Source: Streptomyces aquilus
Lineage (GTDB): Bacteria > Actinomycetota > Actinomycetes > Streptomycetales > Streptomycetaceae
Assembly: GCF_003955715.1 (NCBI RefSeq)
Contig: NZ_CP034463.1
Span: forward strand, 1,674,001 to 1,738,000
DNA length: 64,000 nucleotides
Direction of reading: 5' to 3'
Shown here one piece after another: positions 25,378-31,868 of the stretch; the stretch's first letter is position 1, and the number at the start of each line of letters is the position of its first letter. The position numbers and the translations under genes are program-made. Under the pieces are notes generated by a model, which was not told the origin of the DNA, made no database searches, and was given only the letters and a program-made list of their open reading frames with translations.

Positions 25378-26760
25378 ATGACGCAAACCGCACCCGTGCA
25401 CCCTGTCGACGAAGTCCCACCGGCGCGCCACCTCCTCGCCTTCGGCCTCCAACACGTCCTCGCGATGTACGCGGGCGCCGTCGCCGTCCCCCTGATCGTC
25501 GGCAGCGCGATGAAACTGTCGCCCGCGGATCTGGCCTATCTGATCACCGCCGACCTCCTGGTGTGCGGTATCGCGACCCTCATCCAGTGCATCGGCTTCT
25601 GGCGCTTCGGCGTACGCCTGCCGATCATGCAGGGCTGCACGTTCGCCGCCGTCTCCCCCATGGTGCTCATCGGCACGACCGGCGGCGGCCTCCCCGCGAT
25701 CTACGGTTCCGTCATCGTCGCGGGTCTCGCGATCATGCTGCTCGCGCCGGTCTTCGGCCGACTCCTGCGCTTCTTCCCGCCGCTCGTCACCGGCACCGTG
25801 ATCCTGATCATCGGCCTGTCGCTGCTGCCGGTCGCGGGCAACTGGGCGGCGGGCGGGGTCGGTTCGGCGGACTTCGGGGAGCCGAAGAACCTGGGTCTGG
25901 CCCTGTTCGTACTCCTCGTGGTGCTGGGTGTGCAGCGGTTCGCGCCCGCCTTCCTCAGCCGGATCGCGGTGCTGATCGGCATCGTGGTGGGCCTCGCCGT
26001 GGCCGTGCCGTTCGGGTTCACGGACTTCGACGGCGTCGGTGACGCCGACTGGCTCGGGATCAGCACGCCGTTCCACTTCGGGGCGCCCACCTTCGAGGCC
26101 TCGGCGATCGCGTCGATGCTGGTGGTGGCGCTGGTGACGATGACGGAGACGACCGGTGACCTGATCGCGGTCGGCGAGATGACGGACCGCAGGGTCGAGC
26201 CGCGCGCACTGGCGGACGGTCTGCGCGCCGACGGCCTGTCGACCGTCCTCGGCGGCGTCTTCAACACCTTCCCGTACACGGCCTACGCGCAGAACGTCGG
26301 CCTGGTCGGCATGACCCGCGTCCGCAGCCGCTGGGTGGTCGCCGCGGCGGGCGGCATCCTCGTGCTGCTCGGCCTGCTGCCCAAGCTGGGCGCCGTGGTC
26401 GCGGCGATACCGGCGCCAGTGCTCGGCGGTGCGGGGCTGGTGATGTTCGGGACGGTGGCGGCCAGCGGCCTCAGGACCCTCGCGACCGTCGATTTCAAGG
26501 GCAACAACAACCTGACGGTGGTGGCCGTCTCGGTGGCGATGGGCATGCTGCCGGTCGGCGTGCCCACGGTCTACGAGAAGTTCCCGGACTGGTTCCAGAC
26601 GGTGATGAACAGCGGTATCAGCGCGGGCTGTCTGACGGCGATCGTGCTGAACCTGCTCTTCAACCACCTTCCCTCGAGGGCGGGTTCAGCCGAGGCGGAC
26701 GGCCTGGCGGTCGGCGGCGCCGAGCAGGGCGTCCAGAAGTCCCGGGAAGAGGTCGTCTAG
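25378..26760 (+). CDS. NCS2 nucleobase:cation symporter (uracil/xanthine permease family)
   Basis: A 460-residue polytopic permease of the NCS2/NAT family with about 14 transmembrane segments, importing a purine or pyrimidine base with a cation. GLQHVLAMYAGAVAVPLIVG is the TM1 signature, MTETTGDLIAVGEM carries the substrate-binding Glu of TM8, and FNTFPYTAYAQNVGLVGMT is the TM10 NAT motif. ATG 25378 starts a protein of normal length. The last 75 bp are antisense to the ArsR-like gene at 26686. Whether xanthine, urate or uracil is carried cannot be decided from sequence. Confidence 0.93.
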   Translation: MTQTAPVHPVDEVPPARHLLAFGLQHVLAMYAGAVAVPLIVGSAMKLSPADLAYLITADLLVCGIATLIQCIGFWRFGVRLPIMQGCTFAAVSPMVLIGTTGGGLPAIYGSVIVAGLAIMLLAPVFGRLLRFFPPLVTGTVILIIGLSLLPVAGNWAAGGVGSADFGEPKNLGLALFVLLVVLGVQRFAPAFLSRIAVLIGIVVGLAVAVPFGFTDFDGVGDADWLGISTPFHFGAPTFEASAIASMLVVALVTMTETTGDLIAVGEMTDRRVEPRALADGLRADGLSTVLGGVFNTFPYTAYAQNVGLVGMTRVRSRWVVAAAGGILVLLGLLPKLGAVVAAIPAPVLGGAGLVMFGTVAASGLRTLATVDFKGNNNLTVVAVSVAMGMLPVGVPTVYEKFPDWFQTVMNSGISAGCLTAIVLNLLFNHLPSRAGSAEADGLAVGGAEQGVQKSREEVV

Positions 26761-27033
26761 GTCGTCCTTGCGCAGGCCGTTCATCTTGGCCGTGCCCCGG
26801 TAGATCTGCCGGATCACCCCCGCCTCGCGCAGCACCCGGAAGTGGTGGGTGGTGGTGGACTTGGTGACGGGCAGCTCGAACTGCGAACACGTGAGCTCGC
26901 CACAGACGGTGGCGAGCTCTCGCACGATCGCGAGACGCATCGGGTCGGAGAGCGCGTGCAGGATCGGCTCCAGCCGGATCTCGTCGCGGGCCGGATGCGG
27001 CAGGTCACGGCTGCTGGCAGCGGGCGAGGTCAC
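26686..27033 (-). CDS. ArsR-like winged-helix transcriptional regulator
   Basis: A 115-residue single-domain regulator. RLEPILHALSDPMRLAIVRELA starts the ArsR-type fold. CSQFELPVTKSTTTHHFRVLREAGVIRQIYRGTAKMNGLRKDDL contains the recognition helix and wing. There is no metal-binding Cys cluster, so it belongs to the ligand or redox group. The GTG at 27033 has GGTGGAG upstream; earlier in-frame starts overlap the promoter. It diverges from the OYE-family gene, and two matched palindromes lie between them, implying control of both. Its 3' end overlaps the permease gene by 75 bp. Confidence 0.88.
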   Translation of the reverse strand: MTSPAASSRDLPHPARDEIRLEPILHALSDPMRLAIVRELATVCGELTCSQFELPVTKSTTTHHFRVLREAGVIRQIYRGTAKMNGLRKDDLDDLFPGLLDALLGAADRQAVRLG

Positions 27034-27107
27034 GGCGGCTCCACCTCTCAGAGAAGCCTTCGGCAAGGCTTCGGGAAGTCTTGAGGAAGTCTTCGGCGTG
27101 ACCATTG

Positions 27108-27157
27108 TACGAAACCCTTCGTAGTTTGACATCCACCGTACTACGATGCCTATCGTA
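27108..27157. promoter_or_regulatory. Two matched 16-bp palindromes in the ArsR-OYE intergenic region
   Basis: TACGAA-accc-TTCGTA (27108-27123) and TACGAT-gcct-ATCGTA (27142-27157) are perfect 6-4-6 dyads with centres 34 bp apart. TTGACA (27126-27131) lies between them as a rightward -35 candidate. A leftward TACAAT -10 (27109-27104) overlaps the first site. Such a pair can repress both divergent promoters; the ArsR-like protein encoded alongside is the obvious candidate. Confidence 0.65.
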
Positions 27158-27196
27158 CGAGTCGACCGCTGGTCCCGTGACGAATTGGAGCCCGCC

Positions 27197-28276
27197 GTGA
27201 GCGCACTCTTCGAGCCCTACACCCTGCGCGACCTGACGATCCCCAACCGGGTGTGGATGCCGCCGATGTGCCAGTACTCCGCGGTACCCGAGGGCCCGGA
27301 CATCGGGGCGCCCAACGACTGGCACTTCGCCCACTACGGGGCGCGCGCGGCCGGCGGCACGGGCCTGGTCATCGTCGAGGCCACGGCCGTGAGCCCCGAG
27401 GGCCGGATCTCGCCGTACGACCTCGGGATCTGGAACGACACCCAGGTCGAGGCCTTCCGCCGGATCACTCGCTTCCTGGTGGGCCAGGGCACGGTCCCGG
27501 GCATCCAGCTCGCCCACGCCGGCCGCAAGGCGTCGACCGAGCGGCCCTGGAAGGGTGGCGCGCCGGTCGGTCCGGAGGGCCACGGCTGGCAGCCGCTCGG
27601 GCCGAGCCCGGTGGCGTTCGACGACAAGCACCCGGTGCCGACCGAGCTGACGCCCGCTCAGATCCAGGAGATCGTCGGCCAGTTCGCGGATGCCGCCCGG
27701 CGCGCCCTCGCCGCCGGCTTCGAGATCGCCGAAATTCATGGCGCCCACGGCTACTTGATCGGCAACTTCCTCTCCCCGCACTCCAACCACCGCACCGACG
27801 CCTACGGCGGCTCGTACGAGAACCGCACCCGCTTCGCGCTCGAAGTCGTCGACGCCGTACGGGAGGTGTGGCCGCAGGACAAGCCGCTGTTCTTCCGGAT
27901 CTCGGCGACGGACTGGCTGGAGGAGGGCGGGTGGACGCCGGACGACACCGTCCGGTTCGCCGCCGATCTCAAGGCCCACGGCATCGACCTTCTCGACGTC
28001 TCCACCGGCGGCAACGCCTCCGGCGTGCGGATGCCGATCGGCCCCGGCTACCAGGTGCCGTTCGCGGCCCGCGTCAAGGCCGAGACCACGCTGCCGGTCG
28101 CCGCGGTCGGCCTGATCACCGAGCCCGAGCAGGCCGAGAAGATCCTGGTCAACGGCGAGGCGGACGCCGTGCTGCTGGGCCGTGAGCTGCTGCGCAACCC
28201 GTCCTGGGCGCGGCAGGCCGCTCGTGAGCTGGGCGGGGAAGTGCACGTGCCGGACCAGTACCACCGGTCGGTCTGA
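27197..28276 (+). CDS. NADH:flavin oxidoreductase (Old Yellow Enzyme family, YqjM/NamA-like)
   Basis: A 359-residue FMN TIM-barrel ene-reductase that reduces activated C=C bonds of enals, enones and nitro compounds. RVWMPPMCQYSA carries the FMN-tuning cysteine of the YqjM subgroup. IQLAHAGRKAS and EIHGAHGYLIGNFLSPHSNHRTDAYGG carry the active-site HxxH and substrate-binding residues. LLGRELLRNPSW is the C-terminal phosphate-binding part. The GTG at 27197 has GGAG 6 nt upstream. It is divergent from, and probably controlled by, the adjacent ArsR-like repressor, which suggests induction by electrophiles. A strong terminator follows. Confidence 0.94.
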   Translation: MSALFEPYTLRDLTIPNRVWMPPMCQYSAVPEGPDIGAPNDWHFAHYGARAAGGTGLVIVEATAVSPEGRISPYDLGIWNDTQVEAFRRITRFLVGQGTVPGIQLAHAGRKASTERPWKGGAPVGPEGHGWQPLGPSPVAFDDKHPVPTELTPAQIQEIVGQFADAARRALAAGFEIAEIHGAHGYLIGNFLSPHSNHRTDAYGGSYENRTRFALEVVDAVREVWPQDKPLFFRISATDWLEEGGWTPDDTVRFAADLKAHGIDLLDVSTGGNASGVRMPIGPGYQVPFAARVKAETTLPVAAVGLITEPEQAEKILVNGEADAVLLGRELLRNPSWARQAARELGGEVHVPDQYHRSV

Positions 28277-28291
28277 GCCGGCGGCCCGCGG

Positions 28292-28338
28292 CTTCGGGAG
28301 GACCGGGACCTGGGGAGTACGTCCCGGTCCTCCCGAAG
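28292..28338 (+). terminator. 18-bp perfect hairpin after the OYE gene
   Basis: CTTCGGGAGGACCGGGAC (28292-28309) pairs perfectly with GTCCCGGTCCTCCCGAAG (28321-28338) across an 11-nt loop, 16 nt after the OYE stop codon. It is a very stable stem with a weak AAG-rich flank and should terminate transcription from the left. Confidence 0.8.
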
Positions 28339-28454
28339 AAGTAGGGCGGCCCCGGCGGTTGCTCCCCCCAGGTCAGGGGTAATGCCTTCCCAGGCACGAT
28401 GTGCCGGGCGCCCGCGACAGCGAGGCTGTTGGTATCAGGCATGAGGAGGGCGTC

Positions 28455-28556
28455 ATGAAGGGCCAGACCCGTATCCGTGTCATCCGCAGGCCCGTTCCCC
28501 GCCGGGACGAGACGATCGACCGCAGGACACCGTCGGGACGACTGCTGCCGTACTGA
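28455..28556 (+). CDS. Candidate 33-residue basic small protein
   Basis: A short frame starting MKGQTRIRVIRRPVPRRD and ending in GRLLPY before TGA. It lies in the 302-nt gap between the OYE terminator and the convergent esterase gene. GAGGAGG is 7-8 nt before the ATG, and third positions are G/C-biased like real genes (about 26 of 32). The peptide has about ten arginines and no cysteine or hydrophobic segment, so a secreted or membrane role is unlikely; nucleic-acid or ribosome contact would fit. I do not recognise it, and a spurious frame remains possible. Confidence 0.42.
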   Translation: MKGQTRIRVIRRPVPRRDETIDRRTPSGRLLPY

Positions 28557-28578
28557 CGGCACCTGCGGCCGGAGTACG

Positions 28579-29892
28579 TCAACCGACCGTGCAGGCCTTG
28601 CCGTTGAGACTGAAGGCGCCCGGTGCCGCGCTGTTCCCGGTGTGGGTCGCCTGGTAGCCGATGCCGACGCTCGCGCCCGGGGCGAGCGTCGCGTTGTACG
28701 AGGCGTTCGTCGCGGTCACCGCGCCGGAACTCGGCGCGTACGTCGCGTTCCAGCCGCTGGTGATCGTCTGCCCGCCGGGCAGCGTGAAGGCGAGCTGCCA
28801 ACCGTTGACCGTGCTCGTGCCGGTGTTGGTGATCGTCACGGACGCGGTCAGGCCGCTGCTCCAGGCGTTGGTGGTCACGGTCACCTTGCAGGCGCCGGCC
28901 GGGGGCGGAGGCGTGCTGCCGCCGCTGTCGAGGCCGAAGAAGGTGAGCACGCGGGCGCCCATCCCCGAGGCGTACACGTTGTGGCCGACGCCCTGAAGGC
29001 TGATCGCCTCCACCTGGGCCCGGTCACCGGTGCCGCCGTAGCGGGTGCGGGTCCAGCCGGACTGGGGCGAGTCGGTGGCGGCGGGGGTCTGGCTCACCCC
29101 CTGCACGTTCGTCCACTGCTTGATCTCCTCCCCGAAGTTGGGATAGCGCAGCGTGTCGTCCGCGGTGCCGTGCCACAGCTGCATCCGCGGGCGAGGGCCC
29201 GTGTAGCCGGGGTAGGCGGCGCGGGCGATGTCGCCCCACTGCTGCGCGGTGTGGGTGATCGTGCCCTGCGCGCAGGCGCTGTTCCACTCGGAGCCGTCGC
29301 TGGTGGCGAAGCAGCCGAACGGCACGCCGGCGAAGGCGGCGCCGGCGGCGAAGACGTCCGGGTAGTCGCCGAGCAGGACGTTGGTCATCATCGCGCCGGA
29401 GGAGATGCCGGTGGCGAAGACGCGGCTGGTGTCGGCGTCGTAGTGGCCGACCGTCCAGTCGACCATCGACTTGATGCCGACCGGGTCGCTGCCGCCGCCG
29501 CGCCTGAGGGCCTGCGGTGAGGAGACGTCGAAGCACTTGCTGGAGCGGGTGACGGACGGGTACACGACGATGAAGCCGTACTTGTCGGCGAGCGAGGCGT
29601 ACTCGGTGCCGGAGTACATCGCCGGGCCCGAGCCGGTGCAGTAGTGGACGGCCACCAGGATTGCCGGATGCGCGGTGACGGTCTGGGGGACGTACAGGTA
29701 CATCTGAAGGTTGCTGGGGTTCGTGCCGAAGTTGGTGACCTCGGTGAGGGTCGCGGTCGGGGCGGCCTCCCCGGCGGCGGCCGGGGGTGCGGTGAGGAGC
29801 GCGGCGGCGAGCAACGCCACCAGCATTCCGTGGAGCGCGACAAGGACCGCGCGCAGCGGTCTCCTCGCGATGGTGCCGGCAGTGGCGGACAC
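28579..29892 (-). CDS. Secreted PHB-depolymerase/acetylxylan-esterase-type enzyme with CBM2
   Basis: A 437-residue exported carbohydrate-active enzyme. An N-terminal signal (LRAVLVALHGMLVALLAAALL..APPAAA, about residues 1-40) leads into an alpha/beta-hydrolase of the PHB-depolymerase/CE1 esterase group. The nucleophile is in GISSGAMMT, the acid in HGTADDTLRYPN and the histidine in GVGHNVYA. After a short SGGSTPPPPAG linker, a family 2 carbohydrate-binding module runs from CKVTVTTNAWSSGL to the C-terminal cysteine, with WQLAFTLPGGQ and SGWNATY tryptophans for cellulose binding. GTG 29892 has AAGGGA upstream. A CebR-like box lies 81 bp upstream. Confidence 0.92.
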   Translation of the reverse strand: MSATAGTIARRPLRAVLVALHGMLVALLAAALLTAPPAAAGEAAPTATLTEVTNFGTNPSNLQMYLYVPQTVTAHPAILVAVHYCTGSGPAMYSGTEYASLADKYGFIVVYPSVTRSSKCFDVSSPQALRRGGGSDPVGIKSMVDWTVGHYDADTSRVFATGISSGAMMTNVLLGDYPDVFAAGAAFAGVPFGCFATSDGSEWNSACAQGTITHTAQQWGDIARAAYPGYTGPRPRMQLWHGTADDTLRYPNFGEEIKQWTNVQGVSQTPAATDSPQSGWTRTRYGGTGDRAQVEAISLQGVGHNVYASGMGARVLTFFGLDSGGSTPPPPAGACKVTVTTNAWSSGLTASVTITNTGTSTVNGWQLAFTLPGGQTITSGWNATYAPSSGAVTATNASYNATLAPGASVGIGYQATHTGNSAAPGAFSLNGKACTVG

Positions 29893-29972
29893 GTCGGGTC
29901 CCTTCGTGATGACGGCTCGTGGGGGCATCGCTGAGGGGAGCACCAGGCATGGTGGCATGCACATGGCCGCGA

Positions 29973-29986
29973 TGGAAGCGCTCCCA
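29973..29986 (-). promoter_or_regulatory. CebR-like operator upstream of the CBM2 esterase
   Basis: TGGAAGCGCTCCCA matches the Streptomyces cellulose-utilisation repressor box TGGGAGCGCTCCCA at 13 of 14 positions. It lies 81 bp upstream of a gene for a cellulose-binding esterase, exactly the kind of target expected for CebR. The repressor gene itself is not in the window. Confidence 0.65.
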
Positions 29987-30013
29987 CGCCACAGAAACGT
30001 TCCGCGCGAGGCG

Positions 30014-30042
30014 TTGACCAGAAAGCGCTTACCCTCTACGTT
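30014..30042 (+). promoter_or_regulatory. Pectate-lyase promoter with embedded LacI-type palindrome
   Basis: TTGACC (30014-30019), 17 bp, TACGTT (30037-30042) is a good vegetative promoter pointing at the pectate lyase gene, with a leader of about 130 nt. In the spacer, GAAAGCGCTTAC (30021-30032) is an 11-of-12 palindrome around the GCGC centre typical of LacI-family operators. A repressor bound here would block RNA polymerase directly. A CCGTTC/GAACGG dyad further downstream may form a leader hairpin. Confidence 0.55.
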
Positions 30043-30177
30043 CCGTTCAGCAGGGTGACCGAACGGGCGCGACTCCCCTCGGGAGAGCCGCATGAATACG
30101 CGCGCCTTGTTCGCCATCACACACATCATTCATGTACGTGATCTACGACCAACGCCCCGCACAGAAGGAATCGGGAC

Positions 30178-30981
30178 ATGACTTCTTCGCCACCTCCCCG
30201 CACACACCGGCGCGCCCTGACCGGCGCCGCGGCAGCACTCGGTCTTTCGGTTGGCATGATCATGGCAATCAACACGCCGACGGCGAGCGCCGCCACCTGG
30301 CCCACCCCCACCAGCAGCAAGGCGGTCGGCTCCACCATCTCGCTGTCCGGCACCAAGGACTACGGGATGCAGCGCCTCTACGGCACCGGGGACCTCGGCA
30401 GCGACAACCAGGACGAGGACCAGGGCCCGATCCTGAAGCTGGCCGCCGGCACCGTCCTCAAGAACGTCATCATCGGCGCGCCCGCGGCGGACGGCATCCA
30501 CTGCGAGGGCAGCTGCACGCTGCAGAACGTCTGGTGGGAGGACGTCGGCGAGGACGCGGCGACGTTCAAGGGCTCCTCGTCGTCGAACGTCTACACCATC
30601 TCCGGTGGCGGCGCGAAGGAAGCCAGCGACAAGGTGTTCCAGTTCAACGGCGCCGGGACGCTCAACGTCTCCAACTTCGCGGTCAAGAACTTCGGTACGT
30701 TCGTCCGCTCGTGCGGCAACTGCTCGACGCAGTACAAGCGGACGATCAACCTCAACACCGTCGAGGCGACCTACAAGGGCAGCAAGCTCGTCGGCATCAA
30801 CACCAACTACGGCGACAGCGCGACCCTGCGGGGCATCACCATCGTCGGGGACTCCAGCAAGAAGATCATCCCCTGCCAGAAGTACATCGGCAACAACACG
30901 GGCAAGGAGCCGACCACCAACGGTTCGGGTCCTGACGGGACTTACTGCAAGTACGCGTCCTCGGACATCACGTACAAGTAG
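30178..30981 (+). CDS. Secreted pectate lyase, polysaccharide lyase family 3
   Basis: A 267-residue PL3 pectate lyase that cleaves de-esterified polygalacturonate by calcium-dependent beta-elimination. The export signal has an RRALTGAAAALGL twin-arginine-like start and ends at TASAA, near residue 40. The mature right-handed beta-helix shows PL3 blocks: GPILKLAAGTVLKNVIIG, ADGIHCEGSCTLQNVWWEDV, GEDAATFKG and FVRSCGNCSTQYKR. Cysteines pair as usual. There is no carbohydrate-binding module. The gene has its own regulated promoter and ends before a strong bidirectional hairpin. It forms a plant-biomass pair with the divergent CBM2 esterase. Confidence 0.94.
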   Translation: MTSSPPPRTHRRALTGAAAALGLSVGMIMAINTPTASAATWPTPTSSKAVGSTISLSGTKDYGMQRLYGTGDLGSDNQDEDQGPILKLAAGTVLKNVIIGAPAADGIHCEGSCTLQNVWWEDVGEDAATFKGSSSSNVYTISGGGAKEASDKVFQFNGAGTLNVSNFAVKNFGTFVRSCGNCSTQYKRTINLNTVEATYKGSKLVGINTNYGDSATLRGITIVGDSSKKIIPCQKYIGNNTGKEPTTNGSGPDGTYCKYASSDITYK

Positions 30982-31009
30982 TCACGTCAGCCCGTGCCCC
31001 CACGGTGAA

Positions 31010-31054
31010 GGCGGCCGTCCGAAGCGTCCCCGCACGGCGCTTCGTACGGCCGCC
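31010..31054. terminator. Bidirectional hairpin between pectate lyase and paaX-type gene
   Basis: GGCGGCCGTcCGAAGCG (31010-31026) pairs with CGCTTCGtACGGCCGCC (31038-31054) with a single mismatch and an 11-nt loop. It lies between two convergent stop codons (30981 and 31069), so it can serve both transcripts. Confidence 0.75.
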
Positions 31055-31068
31055 GCATCATGCGCGGC

Positions 31069-31803
31069 TCACCGGGTCCCGAGTTCGCGCCGGTAATCGG
31101 CGTACGCGGTGCGCAGAGCGGTTCCCGGCCAGTCGGCGGGCAGGAGCTCGGCGGGCAGGACCGGGTCCGCGAGCAGATGGCGGACGACCGCCGCGAAGGC
31201 GGTGAAGCGGTCGGCGGGGCCGTCCACGCGCGCGGTGTGGGCGAGCAGGGCCCGGCCCTTCGCCGCCCAGGCGTCCAACGGCCAGAGGGCCGCCGCCAGT
31301 TCGGCCGCGGGGCGGTCGGGCCGGGCCGCGCACCGCTCCCCCACCTGGGCGAGGTCGTCCGGCCACGGGCGGCTCACATTGGCGGGGCGCAGCCAGACGC
31401 CCTCCCGGAGCTCGGCCAGCCGCAGCGCGGCCAGCCTGGTGCGCAGATCGGCCCGTTCGGCGGGGCCACGGCCCGTCGCCGTGATCACGAACATCTCCCA
31501 GTCGCCGTCCCACGCGCGCGTGCGGGGATGCACGGCGTCGTCCTGGCGCCGTTGACGCTCCAGGAGCCGGTCGCTCAGGCGGTGGACGGTGTCGGTGCGG
31601 CGCAGGTCGCCGGCCGCGACCATGCGGCTGAGCGCGGCCCGCGCGGTGGAGCCGCCGACACCGAAGGGCTCCACCCGGCGGACCAGCTCCTTCACCGGCA
31701 GCTCGGGCGGATGCGCGCCCAGCAGCAGGCTCAGGACCACCGAGCGCGCGGACAGGGGACGCAGTTCGAGCTGGTCGGGCTGCTCAGCCTGGTTCGTCCG
31801 CAT
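31069..31803 (-). CDS. PaaX family transcriptional regulator
   Basis: A 244-residue PaaX-type repressor. The N-terminal winged helix is in SARSVVLSLLLGAHPPELPVKELVRR and STARAALSRMVAAGDLRR, and the larger C-terminal PaaX domain follows (WDGDWEMFVITATGRGPAERADLR). PaaX proteins sense phenylacetyl-CoA or related acyl-CoAs. The divergent neighbour is an AidB-type acyl-CoA dehydrogenase, so the regulator probably controls it. TACAGT 8 nt before ATG 31803 suggests a leaderless mRNA. A GTG two codons earlier is the alternative start. No phenylacetate catabolic cluster is in view. Confidence 0.9.
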   Translation of the reverse strand: MRTNQAEQPDQLELRPLSARSVVLSLLLGAHPPELPVKELVRRVEPFGVGGSTARAALSRMVAAGDLRRTDTVHRLSDRLLERQRRQDDAVHPRTRAWDGDWEMFVITATGRGPAERADLRTRLAALRLAELREGVWLRPANVSRPWPDDLAQVGERCAARPDRPAAELAAALWPLDAWAAKGRALLAHTARVDGPADRFTAFAAVVRHLLADPVLPAELLPADWPGTALRTAYADYRRELGTR

Positions 31804-31812
31804 GGTCACGTA

Positions 31813-31830
31813 CTGTATTGCGTATTACAG
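31813..31830. promoter_or_regulatory. Dyad between paaX-type and acyl-CoA dehydrogenase genes
   Basis: CTGTA-N8-TACAG (31813-31830) overlaps a leftward TACAGT -10 candidate and lies in the 65-bp gap between the divergent start codons (31803 and 31869). A regulator bound here would affect both genes. The inner 8 bp are only partly symmetric. Confidence 0.45.
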
Positions 31831-31868
31831 CATTGCTACAGCCGTAGCGGTAGTGCAACACTCGTCCC

